A DNA stretch of 64,000 nucleotides from Treponema primitia ZAS-2 (GCF_000214375.1 NC_015578.1:1178001-1242000); one strand, 5' to 3'; positions 40,892 to 52,259 are shown, counted from the first letter of the stretch. Made by a program: numbers and translations. The notes: generated by a model not told the origin, from the letters alone.

Positions 40892-41772
40892 AGGGCAAGA
40901 TAGTGTTTTTAGACTTTGACGGTACCGTGGGGGACCGCAACTTTATACCCTTCTCCGCTTCTCGCGCCTGCCGCAGGGCACGGGCTAACGGGCACATCCT
41001 CTACCTCGCCACCGGGAGGTCCCTGGTGCAGGTCAATCCCGGGCTGGTTAAAAAAATGTTTGACGGGGCAGTGTATTCCTCGGGCGCGTATATTGAAGCT
41101 GCGCCGGAACTGCGCGGGGAACTGCGTTGCAAGTGGCGCGGGGGCAAGCGGGAACTTATTTACACTGCGGTCATGGACAGCGCTCTGGTAGACCGGCTCA
41201 TCGGCTTTTTGGATAAGCATGGAGCCTTCTATATGCTGGAACTGGCGGACCGGGTGATTGCCGGTCCCGGCTTTGATGCATATTTCAAAGCCCTCTTTAC
41301 AGGTAGAAAGTGGACTCCGGCTTTGCTCTTGGAAAAGTTTTTTGTCGGAATGATTTACCGCAGGAGTCTCTCCCTGAATGAACCAATGCTGCACCGTGCG
41401 GATGTTCTCAAGCTGGTCTTCATGATCCGGGGGGGTATTAGCTTTGAGGATATACAGAAGGAATTCGGCGGGGAATGTGAAATTGTCCGTAGCTCTATCC
41501 CTATTACGGGTATGTCCGGGGGGGAAATCAGCCCGAAAGGGGTACACAAGGGAGCGGCGCTGCTCAAGGTTATTGCCCGCCACGGCATAGCGAGAGAAAA
41601 CAGCATTGCTATTGGGGACAGCGATAACGACCGCACCATGATAGAAGCTGCAGGGATCGGCATTGCCATGGGTAACGGAGATGAAAAGCTGAAGGCCATT
41701 GCAGACGATGTTACGGACACACTCTACCGGAATGGTCTGGCCAAGGCGTTCAAAAAATACGGTTTAGTGTGA
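40888..41772 (+). CDS. Cof-type HAD phosphatase with in-frame repeat insertion
   Basis: 294 residues from GTG at 40888, overlapping the licT stop (GTGA). HAD motif I FLDFDGTVGD (D9 nucleophile, D11), motif II ATGRS, motif III Lys in SPKGVHKGAAL, motif IV AIGDSDNDRTMI. A Cof-type sugar-phosphate or nucleotide phosphatase of the cytoplasm. Residues about 74-88 ([15 protein letters not shown]) are encoded by a 24-bp repeat unit plus part of a second, placed after the first cap strands; without it the sequence reads straight through. Substrate unknown; a hexose phosphate is likely from context. Confidence 0.88.
   Translation: MKGKIVFLDFDGTVGDRNFIPFSASRACRRARANGHILYLATGRSLVQVNPGLVKKMFDGAVYSSGAYIEAAPELRGELRCKWRGGKRELIYTAVMDSALVDRLIGFLDKHGAFYMLELADRVIAGPGFDAYFKALFTGRKWTPALLLEKFFVGMIYRRSLSLNEPMLHRADVLKLVFMIRGGISFEDIQKEFGGECEIVRSSIPITGMSGGEISPKGVHKGAALLKVIARHGIARENSIAIGDSDNDRTMIEAAGIGIAMGNGDEKLKAIADDVTDTLYRNGLAKAFKKYGLV
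41112..41148 (+). repeat. 24-bp repeat unit inside the HAD gene
   Basis: One full unit (41112-41135, core CTGCGTTGCAAGTGGCG) and the first 9 bases of a second unit. It is in frame and encodes RGELRCKW. Confidence 0.85.
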
Positions 41773-41842
41773 TGGATAAAATAGTGATTGTGTAATACCA
41801 GCCTCGTATGGGGCGTGGAATTTTTATTTTTCGGAGAAGTTG

Positions 41843-42697
41843 ATGAAAAAATTTGGTTTAATTTTGGTTGTGCTTTTGGCAATCTGTTCTCTGTCCGTGT
41901 TTGCGGGCGGCGGCAAAGACGGAGGCAAGGATGGAGGCCAGGACAGTGCCAAGGCAAATCCTGAGATACTCACGATATATGTCGTGAGGCATGGACAGAC
42001 GATCTTCAACCTGATGGACAGGGTACAGGGGATCTCAGACGGCATCCTTACAGAAAGGGGAATTGTCGGAGCAGTTAACATGGGGAAGGGCTTACGGGAC
42101 ATTAAGTTCGATAACGTGTATTCCAGCGACCTGAAAAGGGCAAGCGAAACCGCTCGTCTCGCTCTGGAACAGAACCGCGTCACAAAAAACTGGACGGTAA
42201 AAGAATTAAGCGAACTGCGCGAGGTAAGCTTCGGCATATTCGAGGGCGACCCCAACTACATGATGTACGTTGCGTTCGGCAAAGACCTTGGCGTACAGGT
42301 ACCGGCGGATGCAAAAACAATTGCGGCAGCGGCGGCCCCAATACAGGAGTATTACCATGGTGATTTTGGCACGTTCCTTGAGGGTCTGGCGGATTTTAAC
42401 AAAAGAGTTGACACCCAGTACAAGATTTCTGAGGATGCCTCCGAAGTGTACGTGCGGCTTCAGGCAGGTGTGGACAAGATTATCGCCGAAAACCCTTCAG
42501 GCGGAAACGTGATGCTCGTAGCACACGGTCAGTCAATCACATTTCTCTTAAAACAGATTAATGTGGAACTTCCTCCGGGAACAGGTTTAGGCAACTCAAG
42601 CGTTACAAAAATTGTCTATAACTATGCGGATAAGACATTTACGCTTGAAGGCACAGTTGGCGATATGAGCTACGCGGAAGCGGGTGCGAAACTCTAA
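41843..42697 (+). CDS. Exported histidine phosphatase (phosphoglycerate-mutase-like)
   Basis: 284 residues from the ATG at 41843 (GGAG 6 nt upstream). Signal peptide MKKFGLILVVLLAICSLSVFA, then a Gly/Lys/Asp-rich linker, then a histidine-phosphatase domain with YVVRHGQT (catalytic His), SSDLKRASETA, and the second His in MLVAHGQS. It should act outside the inner membrane on a phosphate ester. It lies between the HAD phosphatase and the bgl EII gene, an unusual place for a secreted phosphatase. Confidence 0.9.
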   Translation: MKKFGLILVVLLAICSLSVFAGGGKDGGKDGGQDSAKANPEILTIYVVRHGQTIFNLMDRVQGISDGILTERGIVGAVNMGKGLRDIKFDNVYSSDLKRASETARLALEQNRVTKNWTVKELSELREVSFGIFEGDPNYMMYVAFGKDLGVQVPADAKTIAAAAAPIQEYYHGDFGTFLEGLADFNKRVDTQYKISEDASEVYVRLQAGVDKIIAENPSGGNVMLVAHGQSITFLLKQINVELPPGTGLGNSSVTKIVYNYADKTFTLEGTVGDMSYAEAGAKL

Positions 42698-42712
42698 AGC
42701 CTGAGCAAATGT

Positions 42713-42752
42713 AGGGCGCCATAAAAACTAACCGCGTTTTTAGAGCTGCCCT
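42713..42752 (+). repeat. CTCTAAAAACT hairpin family, copy B
   Basis: AGGGC ... CATAAAAACTAACCGCG ... GTTTTTAGAG ... GCCCT, an imperfect member with the same AACCG loop. The preceding GAGCAAATG also matches copy A. It lies just upstream of TAGAGGTTA, the Shine-Dalgarno of bglP. Confidence 0.75.
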
Positions 42753-42772
42753 ATATTAAATAGAGGTTAACT

Positions 42773-44725
42773 ATGGCAAAGGATTTTGCAAAGACGGCAC
42801 AGGGTATTCTCGACGGCGTGGGCGGCAGGGAAAACATCAAAAATGTGGTTCATTGCGCCACTCGCCTGCGTTTCACCCTGGCGGACAACGCTAAGGCGTC
42901 CGATGAGGCGACAAAGGGCACCCCAGGGGTGGTGAGCGTGGTGAAGGCGGCGGGCCAGTATCAGGTTGTCATCGGGAACGATGTTCACGAGGTTTACGTC
43001 GAACTGGAAAAACTTGGCGTCCCCTGTGGCGGGCAGGTGGCGGCGGCAGAGAGTGAAAAAGGGCCGGTAACCCTGGCCTCAATCGGCAATGGCCTTATCG
43101 GCACCATAAGCGGCTTGTTTACCCCGATTTTGCCCGCCCTGATGGGCATCGGCATGATCAAGGGCGTGATTGCTATCCTGACCGTGGTATTTCCCGGATG
43201 GGCCGCATCCGGCGATATGTCCTACACGGTGCTCTATACCGCAGGAGATGCCCTCATGTACTTCCTGCCTATATTGGTCGCCTTCACTTCGGCGCAGCGT
43301 TTCGGCCTTGACCCGATAGTCGGCATGGTGATGGGAGCAGCCCTGGTCTACCCCGACATTGTAGCCCTCTATCCTTTTGGCCCCTGGGGGGTGCATAAGT
43401 TTTTCGGGGTGGATATCTTCGTTATGATGCGCTACTCGGGTACGGTGCTTCCTTCGATTTTCGGAGTCTACGGCGCATCAATACTGTACAAATATTTACG
43501 GAAGACCCTGCCTTCTGCGATAAAGAATTTTGTGGCGCCCTTTGCCACCCTGTTTATTGCAATTCCTCTGATGTTCCTCATCGTCGGCCCTATATTCGGC
43601 GTGGTAGGCCTCGGTATTCAGAACGGGATTACCAGTATTGTGGCAATCAACTTTATCGGGCCAATTCTTATTGGATTGATTATAGGCGGTTTTTGGCAGG
43701 TCTTGGTAATCTTTGGTTTGCACTGGGCGATTGTGCCGATTGCTATTCTGGAAACGGCGTCGCCGAATCCTGTTTTTGCGGGTAACCATGTGAGCGCTAT
43801 CTTTGCTTATGGGCAAATTGCCGTTATCGCGCAGATGGGCGCCGTGTTTGCCATGGCGCTCCGCATGAAAAACGCCGAGCGCCGTTCCGGCGCCATTGCC
43901 GCGGGGATTTCGGGCATATTCGGCATCACAGAGCCGATTATTTACGGCTTTACACTGCCCAAAAAACAACCCTTCGTCCTTGCCTGTATTTCCGGCGCGG
44001 TCTTCGGCGCCCTGGCGGGACTTTTAGGCAGCATCAACTCAGGGGGTTACGGTATAGCGACCCAGATGGGGGCGATGGGCGTTTTTGCCTATCCCAGCTA
44101 TCTTCTGCCCGGTTACGCCGGGTCCACCATAAACTTCCTTATCGCCCTTGGTGCGAGCATTCTTTCTGTGGGTGCTTCATTCATCCTTGTCTACGCCACC
44201 TATAAGCCTAATGAAGCGGAGCTTAAAGATGATGGGGCGACAGTGATCGATACTTCCGCTGTAAACAAAGCCACGGCGCTCAAAATCATCTCTCCCGCAA
44301 AGGGGCGCGTGATGGCCCTCAAGCTGTCCGCCGACCCTGCCCACCAGGAAGAAGCATTGGGTAAAGGGGTATGCATTATGCCTTTGGGGGGCAAGATTTT
44401 TGCGCCCTTTGACGGCACAGTAGATATGGTGTTCGACTCAAAACACGCGGTAAATCTTAAATCAAAGGATGGCATTGAACTTCTGATTCACTGTGGCATT
44501 GATACAGTGAAACTTGGTGGCAAGGGCTTTATCATGCACATCAAGGAAGGCGACGCAATCAAGGCGGGGCAGCTTTTGTTTGAGTACGACAAGGATGTGA
44601 TAGCCCGGGCCGGTTACAGCCTGGAAACCCAGGTGGCGATCACCAATTCTGAAAGCTATAAGAAGATCACCCAAGCCAAAGCCGGCGAGGCCGCCGTAGG
44701 CGATGTGGTGTTGTATCTGGAATAA
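42773..44725 (+). CDS. bglP: PTS beta-glucoside EIIBCA
   Basis: 650 residues in the order EIIB-EIIC-EIIA. EIIB (about 1-90) has the phosphorylated Cys28 in VVHCATRLRFTL. EIIC (about 100-470) has ten or so membrane segments and the GITEPIIYGFTLP motif. EIIA of the glucose type (about 500-650) has IHCGIDTVKLGGKGF with the phosphorylated His. It imports and phosphorylates beta-glucosides, which the 6-phospho-beta-glucosidase downstream then splits. AGAGGTTA precedes the ATG. Confidence 0.95.
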   Translation: MAKDFAKTAQGILDGVGGRENIKNVVHCATRLRFTLADNAKASDEATKGTPGVVSVVKAAGQYQVVIGNDVHEVYVELEKLGVPCGGQVAAAESEKGPVTLASIGNGLIGTISGLFTPILPALMGIGMIKGVIAILTVVFPGWAASGDMSYTVLYTAGDALMYFLPILVAFTSAQRFGLDPIVGMVMGAALVYPDIVALYPFGPWGVHKFFGVDIFVMMRYSGTVLPSIFGVYGASILYKYLRKTLPSAIKNFVAPFATLFIAIPLMFLIVGPIFGVVGLGIQNGITSIVAINFIGPILIGLIIGGFWQVLVIFGLHWAIVPIAILETASPNPVFAGNHVSAIFAYGQIAVIAQMGAVFAMALRMKNAERRSGAIAAGISGIFGITEPIIYGFTLPKKQPFVLACISGAVFGALAGLLGSINSGGYGIATQMGAMGVFAYPSYLLPGYAGSTINFLIALGASILSVGASFILVYATYKPNEAELKDDGATVIDTSAVNKATALKIISPAKGRVMALKLSADPAHQEEALGKGVCIMPLGGKIFAPFDGTVDMVFDSKHAVNLKSKDGIELLIHCGIDTVKLGGKGFIMHIKEGDAIKAGQLLFEYDKDVIARAGYSLETQVAITNSESYKKITQAKAGEAAVGDVVLYLE

Positions 44726-44739
44726 AAGGAGATTAAACC

Positions 44740-46215
44740 ATGAAACTAAGGAAATTATTTTTATCATTCGCCATCCTACTGGCATTGACAGGTACAAGCT
44801 TTGCCGGAGGTTCAAAGGAACCGCAAACCATCACAATCATACACACCAACGATGTGCATGGGCGCGTGGAGGTATATCCTTATGTGAAGGGCTACGCGGA
44901 TGCCCTTCGCAAGGAAAAAAAGAACGTAGTGGTAGTGTCCGCCGGTGATGAATTTGACGGCACGCCATTCGCGTCTCTTTCCGGCGGGCGGGACATTGCG
45001 GAAGTGATGAACCTGACCGGCTACGATTTGTTTGTTATGGGGAATCACGAACAGTTTCCCCAGATGGATTTTCAAATGCTGGCGACCTTGGCAAAGTTCC
45101 CCATACTGGCGGCAAATATCGGTGCGAATTGGAAAACCCAAATTCCCCAAATTAAAAATTACACTATCAAAAAATTCGGAGCCACGAAGATAGCATTTAT
45201 CGGGATTACCACGGGGACAAGCGGGGATGAATCCGTGGCAGTGGTGGAAAAAGCGCGAAAAGATGCGACCAAGGAAGGCGCCAACGTGTTCATCGCCGTT
45301 ACCCACTTGGGCGTACAGGACCCGGATCTAACAATTCGCAGCACCTACATCGCCGAAAAATGCCCTTGGCTTACCGCTATCATTGACGGCCATTGTCACA
45401 CCGCGCACTCCAACGGCTTACTGCACAATGGCATCCTCATTGGTGAAACCGGTGAATACGGCAACAATATCGGTGTGGTGGAAGTGACCGCAAAAAAGGG
45501 TGAAGTCCTGGGTGTCACCGCCCGGCTAATCCCCATCGCGGGACATCAGGCGGAATCGGGTATCATAGCCGACGCGGCGGTGCAAACCTTTATAGACACA
45601 GTAAACACGCGAAATGCCGCCTACCTGGACGAAGTACTGTTTACGCTGCCAACCACACTCATTGGCACACGGGACTACAGCCGCCGCGTTGAATCAGTGT
45701 TTGGCGATATGCTCACCGATGCTATGCGCTTGAAAACAGGGGCTCAAATAGGCTTGCTTGTGGGAACAGCGATTCGGGCAAATATTGACGCAGGGGAGGT
45801 TACACGGGGGGAACTCAAAACCGCCCTTTATGAGGACTTGCCGCTTTGTACGCTTTACCTTTCAGGCGCGGAAATACGCGGGGAGTTTGAAACCGCCCTT
45901 AAGGCATATCCCAACGAGAACAACTACTTTTTACATGTCTCAGGGCTTTTTGTGGAGTTTGATACCACGCTTCCGGTTGGTGAACGCGTTACGAGCATCA
46001 AGCTGGAAAATGGCGCTCCGCTGGAACCGGATACATCGTATTTGTGCGTAAGCAAAAGTGACTCGCTATACTTTGTGTCTTTCTATGATGAATTGATGCG
46101 GACACAGGATTTTAATATCGGCTTTGGAACCATAGCCGAATCGTTGGCCGATTATATTACCGGTGGAGCGCAAATTCCCGCCGGAGTTGCCGGCAGAATT
46201 AAACCAATAAACTAG
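44740..46215 (+). CDS. Exported 5'-nucleotidase / UshA-type metallophosphatase
   Basis: 491 residues. Signal peptide KLFLSFAILLALTGTSFAGG. N-terminal calcineurin-like metallophosphatase domain with IIHTNDVHG, SAGDEFDG, GNHEQFP and DGHCHTAHSNG supplying metal ligands. The C-terminal 5'-nucleotidase domain (from about residue 300) has SVFGDMLTDAMR and binds the nucleotide base in the family. It hydrolyses nucleotides or sugar nucleotides outside the cytoplasm. It starts 14 nt after bglP in the same operon, where its link to beta-glucoside use is unclear. Confidence 0.92.
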   Translation: MKLRKLFLSFAILLALTGTSFAGGSKEPQTITIIHTNDVHGRVEVYPYVKGYADALRKEKKNVVVVSAGDEFDGTPFASLSGGRDIAEVMNLTGYDLFVMGNHEQFPQMDFQMLATLAKFPILAANIGANWKTQIPQIKNYTIKKFGATKIAFIGITTGTSGDESVAVVEKARKDATKEGANVFIAVTHLGVQDPDLTIRSTYIAEKCPWLTAIIDGHCHTAHSNGLLHNGILIGETGEYGNNIGVVEVTAKKGEVLGVTARLIPIAGHQAESGIIADAAVQTFIDTVNTRNAAYLDEVLFTLPTTLIGTRDYSRRVESVFGDMLTDAMRLKTGAQIGLLVGTAIRANIDAGEVTRGELKTALYEDLPLCTLYLSGAEIRGEFETALKAYPNENNYFLHVSGLFVEFDTTLPVGERVTSIKLENGAPLEPDTSYLCVSKSDSLYFVSFYDELMRTQDFNIGFGTIAESLADYITGGAQIPAGVAGRIKPIN

Positions 46216-47912
<1,697 letters not shown>

Positions 47913-47920
47913 GAGGCGTT

Positions 47921-49543
47921 ATGATTACTCTGCAGGGGAAAGGCGTATCCGACGGCATTGCCCTGGGTCGGTTGGTGTTCTTTGAGCGTTCAAGTGTGGT
48001 GGTAGAGAGGAAGCCTATCACGGACCTTACGGCTGAGCTTGAGCGCTTCTATGGGGCAAAACGCACCACCAGCGACCAGTTGGATGAATTGGCAAACAGC
48101 ATGGCGGAAAAAATCGGCAAGGAAAATGCGCTGTTATTTGAAATCCACCGGATGATGCTTGACGACTCGGATTACATCGACCCGATTATTAAGATGATCG
48201 AGACCCAGATGGTTTGCGCCGAGTATGCTGTAGAGGTATGCGGTAAACGGCTTGCCCAGGACTTTGCAGAGATGGACGACACGTACATGAAGGAACGGGC
48301 CGCGGATGTTGATGATGTTTCAAGACGGCTCATCGGAGTGCTTTACGGTACACAGAAAGCCGTAGGCGTTGGGGATGGGCCGGTTATTTTTGCTTCCGAC
48401 GACTTTAGCCCCAGCGAAACTGCTCAGTTTGACCGCAGGAATGTGCTGGCCCTGGTATCCCAGCAGGGAGCGGCGAACTCACATACGGCGATCTTCGCCC
48501 GCACCATGGGGATACCGGCGATCATCGGCTTAGGCGCAACCCTGGCGCCGGGATTCGGCGGCAAGGATGCTGCGCTTGACGGCGAAACAGGGGTTCTCTA
48601 CATTGAGCCGGATGCAGCCACCATAACTGCCATTGAAGAAAAGCGGCAAAGACTTGAGCACAAAAAGAACATCCTTGAAAAGTTCAGGGGCCTGCCCACT
48701 CTTACCAAGGGCGGCCAAAAGGTAAAGCTATACGCCAACATCGGTTCGGTAGCGGACGTGGAGGCGGTTATTGCCGGTGATGCTGAAGGGATAGGATTAT
48801 TCCGCAGCGAATTTTTGTACCTGGGCCGCAGCGATTATCCCAGCGAAGACATTCAGTACGAAAGCTACCGCAAGGTGGTAGAGGATATGCAGGGCAAGCA
48901 GGTGATAATCCGCACCCTGGACATCGGTGCGGACAAACAGGTTGAATATTTTGCCCTGCCCCACGAAGAAAATCCCGCTTTGGGTATGCGGGCTATACGT
49001 ATCTGCCTGACCCGCCCGGAATTGTTTGAAACCCAACTACGGGCAATTTACCGGGCTTCGGCCTACGGCAACACAGCGATCATGTTCCCCATGATTAGCG
49101 ATGTTAGCGAACTGCGCCGTGCCAAAAAAATTGCCGCCGGGGTACGGGAAAAACTCAAAGCGGATAATATCCCCTTCAATCCCGAAACCCCTGTAGGCAT
49201 TATGATTGAAACTCCGGCCGCTGCGATGATCAGCGATCTCCTTGCCGTAGAAGCAGACTTTTTCAGCATCGGTACCAATGATTTGACCCAATATACCCTG
49301 GCGGTGGACCGGCAAAACAATGCCCTGAGTGAATTCTGCAATACCCACCACGAAGCGATTCTCCGTTTTATCCGCCTGACCGCGGAGAACGCTCATAGGG
49401 CAGGCATCTGGTGCGGCATCTGCGGTATGCTCGGGGCGGACAGCGAGCTCACCGAAAGTTTCGTGAACATGGGCATTGATGAGCTTTCGGTGGAGCCGTC
49501 CTGCATCCTGGACCTTAGAAGCCGGATTGCAGGGTATGAGTAG
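47921..49543 (+). CDS. ptsI: PTS enzyme I, bgl-operon paralogue
   Basis: 540 residues, collinear with the enzyme I at 35286 from MITLQGKGVSDGIALG to the C terminus. His188 lies in AANSHTAIFARTMG, and the PEP-binding barrel has GIGLFRSEFLYLG, IMIETPAAA and the catalytic Cys in CGICGMLGAD. AGGAGG precedes the ATG. Last gene of the beta-glucoside operon. A convergent tRNA-Arg follows 27 bp downstream. Confidence 0.95.
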   Translation: MITLQGKGVSDGIALGRLVFFERSSVVVERKPITDLTAELERFYGAKRTTSDQLDELANSMAEKIGKENALLFEIHRMMLDDSDYIDPIIKMIETQMVCAEYAVEVCGKRLAQDFAEMDDTYMKERAADVDDVSRRLIGVLYGTQKAVGVGDGPVIFASDDFSPSETAQFDRRNVLALVSQQGAANSHTAIFARTMGIPAIIGLGATLAPGFGGKDAALDGETGVLYIEPDAATITAIEEKRQRLEHKKNILEKFRGLPTLTKGGQKVKLYANIGSVADVEAVIAGDAEGIGLFRSEFLYLGRSDYPSEDIQYESYRKVVEDMQGKQVIIRTLDIGADKQVEYFALPHEENPALGMRAIRICLTRPELFETQLRAIYRASAYGNTAIMFPMISDVSELRRAKKIAAGVREKLKADNIPFNPETPVGIMIETPAAAMISDLLAVEADFFSIGTNDLTQYTLAVDRQNNALSEFCNTHHEAILRFIRLTAENAHRAGIWCGICGMLGADSELTESFVNMGIDELSVEPSCILDLRSRIAGYE

Positions 49544-49570
49544 ATAAAGGCCTGAGTATACAGGTACTTC

Positions 49571-49643
49571 TGATCCAAGGCGGATTCGAACCGTCGACCT
49601 GCCGCTTAGGAGGCGGCCGCTCTATCCCCTGAGCTATTGGACC
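49571..49643 (-). tRNA. tRNA-Arg (anticodon CCT)
   Basis: On the minus strand a full cloverleaf: acceptor GGTCCAA/TTGGATC (one G-U), D arm GCTC-GAGC, anticodon stem GCCGC/GCGGC with loop CTCCTAA (anticodon CCT, reads AGG), T loop TTCGAAT, discriminator A; CCA not encoded. The T stem GACGG/CCGCC has one A-C mismatch. Confidence 0.93.
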
Positions 49644-49677
49644 CTAGCAATAGGGTACCCTTTTCGGGGGCTGTCTG

Positions 49678-51864
49678 TCAATGTTTAAGCCGGGCTTTTC
49701 CTAAGGCACGGGATGCATTGAGGATGGCGATAAACGCCACACCCACGTCGCCGAACACCGCTTCCCACATATTTGCCATGCCCAGGGCGCCCAGGACCAG
49801 GATGATCCCCTTTACCCCCAGGGCAAAGACGATGTTTTGGGTTACGATGGTCCGGGTTTTTTTTGCGATCCCCAGGGCGGTGACAAGTTTGGAGGGCTCG
49901 TCGGTCATGAGCACTATGTCCGCCGCTTCAATGGCTGCATCGGAACCCAGGCCCCCCATGGCGATGCCTATGTCGCTGCGGGCCAGTACCGGGGCGTCGT
50001 TGATGCCGTCCCCCACAAAGACCAGTTTTCCTCCAGGAGACTTTTCCCCCTCCAGGATCTCAAGTTGTTCGACTTTCTGGTGGGGCAGCAGTTCCGTATA
50101 TACCCTGTCCAGGCCCAGTTCACGGCCTATCTTTTCGCCCACCGCCCTGGTGTCCCCGGTGAGCATCACGGTGTTTGTTACCCCCGCTGCTTTCAGGGCA
50201 CGGATTGTTTCTACGCTGTCCTGCTTGAGCTCATCGCTGATACCCAGGTGTCCCGCATAAACGCCGTCCACGGCCAGGTAGACCAGGGTCCCCTCAAAAT
50301 GGGGATTTCCGGCTTTCTGGCTTGAGGCAGTGGGTCGGGAAATGTTTTCCGCTTCCAGTAAACGGCTGTTTCCTGCGAGCACAGTTTTACTGTCAATAGT
50401 AACCTTGATGCCCTGCCCTGCGATTTCTTCAAGGTCCTTGATTTTCTGCTGGTCCATGGCCTGTCCATAGGCCCGCTGTATGGAAATGGCAATGGGGTGG
50501 CTGGAATTGCTTTCTGCATGGGCCGCGTAATAGAGCAGGTCTGCATTGGTGAAACCTGGTTCAGGGGCAATTTCAGTGACCGTGAATACGCCTTTGGTGA
50601 GGGTTCCTGTTTTGTCAAACACCACGGTCTCAACTTTAGTGAGGGCGTCCAGGTAGTTGCTGCCTTTAACCAGTATGCCCTGCCGGGATGCGCCGCCTAT
50701 GCCGCCGAAAAAGCTTAAGGGTATGGAGATGACCAGGGCGCAGGGGCAGGATACCACCAGGAATACTAAGGCCCGGTTGATCCAGTCGGAGAAAAGGGCG
50801 CCGGGAATAAAGAGGGGGGGGACGATGGCCAGGAAAACTGCCATACCTACCACCACCGGGGTATAGTAGCGGGCAAATTTGGTGATGAAGTTTTCGATGG
50901 GGGCCTTTTTGCTCCCCGCGTTTTGTACCAGGTCGAGGATTTTGGAAACCGTGGATTCCCCGAACACCTTGGAGACCTGGATTACCAGGAGCCCGCTTTT
51001 GTTGATGGAACCGGAAAGCGCCGTGTCCCCCGGGGCCGCATCCCGGGGCATGGATTCCCCGGTAAGGGCGGATGTATCCAGGGCTGAACGGCCTTCCCGC
51101 ACAAGGCCGTCCAGGGGGACCTTTTCTCCGGGCTTTACCACCATGAGATCCCCCACCAGGGCTTCTGTGGGGTCGGCGCGTACAATCTCTTCCCCCCGTT
51201 TTAGGTTGACATAGTCGGGTCTGATATCCATCAATGCGCTGATGGATCGCCTGGAATTGTTTACCGCATGGTCCTGGAAGGCTTCGCCGATCTGATAAAA
51301 CAGCATTACTGCGACGCCTTCGGGGTATTCGCCGATGGCGAAGGCGCCTACGGTGGCCAGGCTCATGAGAAAGTTTTCGTCAAAAATTTGGCCCCTGGTG
51401 ATATTCCTCAATGCCCGGAGTAAGACTTCTCCGCCTATCAGTAAATAGGCGGCTAAAAAAAGCGCCAGTTCCGGGACGGGAGAAAGGTGCAGGATCATGC
51501 CGGTGATAAAGAGAGCGATCCCAAGGCCAAAGCGGGCATAGTCAAAAACTTTTTCCCGGGCATCATGGTGTTCCTCCCCATGGCTGTGACCATGATCGTG
51601 GGTATGAGCATGGTCATGGGAGGCTTCGGGCTTGGTCGCCCCGGGGCCTATTCTGGTCATGACTATATCCGGTTCGAGTTTTTTTACGATTGAACTTGCC
51701 CGGGCTATGATTGTCTCCTCATTCCCGCCTGTTTCCAGGATCAGTTTTTGTGCGGTAAAATCAACCACCGCATGGTGGACACCTTCCAGTTTCCGTATAC
51801 CTGCTTCGATTTTTCCGGCGCAAACCGGGCAGCAAAGGCCTTCCAGTGAAAATTGCATTTCCAT
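49678..51864 (-). CDS. Heavy-metal P1B-type ATPase (Zn/Cd/Pb exporter)
   Basis: 728 residues. An N-terminal HMA domain with a CCPVC metal-binding motif (11-15), then a His-rich linker (about 83-101: SHDHAHTHDHGHSHGEEHH), about eight membrane spans, the CPC motif in VVSCPCALVI that marks soft/divalent metal transport, phosphorylation site DKTGTLTKG, and GDGINDAPVLA. It exports Zn2+/Cd2+ from the cytoplasm; the CPC motif also fits Cu+, but the His-rich linker and the paired ArsR protein favour zinc/cadmium. It starts 2 bp after the ArsR stop. Confidence 0.93.
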   Translation of the reverse strand: MEMQFSLEGLCCPVCAGKIEAGIRKLEGVHHAVVDFTAQKLILETGGNEETIIARASSIVKKLEPDIVMTRIGPGATKPEASHDHAHTHDHGHSHGEEHHDAREKVFDYARFGLGIALFITGMILHLSPVPELALFLAAYLLIGGEVLLRALRNITRGQIFDENFLMSLATVGAFAIGEYPEGVAVMLFYQIGEAFQDHAVNNSRRSISALMDIRPDYVNLKRGEEIVRADPTEALVGDLMVVKPGEKVPLDGLVREGRSALDTSALTGESMPRDAAPGDTALSGSINKSGLLVIQVSKVFGESTVSKILDLVQNAGSKKAPIENFITKFARYYTPVVVGMAVFLAIVPPLFIPGALFSDWINRALVFLVVSCPCALVISIPLSFFGGIGGASRQGILVKGSNYLDALTKVETVVFDKTGTLTKGVFTVTEIAPEPGFTNADLLYYAAHAESNSSHPIAISIQRAYGQAMDQQKIKDLEEIAGQGIKVTIDSKTVLAGNSRLLEAENISRPTASSQKAGNPHFEGTLVYLAVDGVYAGHLGISDELKQDSVETIRALKAAGVTNTVMLTGDTRAVGEKIGRELGLDRVYTELLPHQKVEQLEILEGEKSPGGKLVFVGDGINDAPVLARSDIGIAMGGLGSDAAIEAADIVLMTDEPSKLVTALGIAKKTRTIVTQNIVFALGVKGIILVLGALGMANMWEAVFGDVGVAFIAILNASRALGKARLKH

Positions 51865-51866
51865 AG

Positions 51867-52238
51867 CTAATTCCTTTCGCTCACATGGAGTAAACCAGTG
51901 GCGATAATGTTGCTCACATGTTCATCTTCCAGGGAATAGAACACTACCTTTCCTTCCCGGCGGTATTTGACCAGCTTGGTCTGCCTGAGCGCCCGGAGTT
52001 GGTGGGAAATCGAGGATTTTGTCATCCCCAGGAGGACCGCAATATCGCAGACGCACATTTCCGAGTGGAGCAGGGCGCAGACGATCTTTACCCGGGTGGA
52101 ATCCCCGAAGACCTTGAAGAGATCCGCCAGGTCCAACAGGGATTCCTCCTCGGGCATCAGGGTCCTGACCTTGGCTACAACCTCTTCGTGGATGGTATTG
52201 CAGTCGCAGCGGTCAATTTCGGCGATGTAGTTGCTCAT
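51867..52238 (-). CDS. ArsR/SmtB-family metal sensor (CadC/ZntR-like)
   Basis: 123 residues from the ATG at 52238 (GGAGGAATAC upstream). N-terminal EIDRCDCNTIHEE supplies cysteines, the winged HTH has MCVCDIAVLLGMTKSSISHQLRALRQ with the CVCD metal-binding motif of CadC, and FYSLEDEHVSNIIATGLLH is the C-terminal alpha-5 metal site. It probably represses the operon until Zn/Cd/Pb binds. It precedes the P-type ATPase in a two-gene operon. Confidence 0.93.
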   Translation of the reverse strand: MSNYIAEIDRCDCNTIHEEVVAKVRTLMPEEESLLDLADLFKVFGDSTRVKIVCALLHSEMCVCDIAVLLGMTKSSISHQLRALRQTKLVKYRREGKVVFYSLEDEHVSNIIATGLLHVSERN

Positions 52239-52259
52239 GTATTCCTCCAATGGTTGAAC

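Noticed and set aside
49571-49643. tRNA gene as a phage or island attachment site
   Set aside because: No integrase or direct repeat of the tRNA 3' end was seen nearby; the neighbours are ordinary chromosomal genes.
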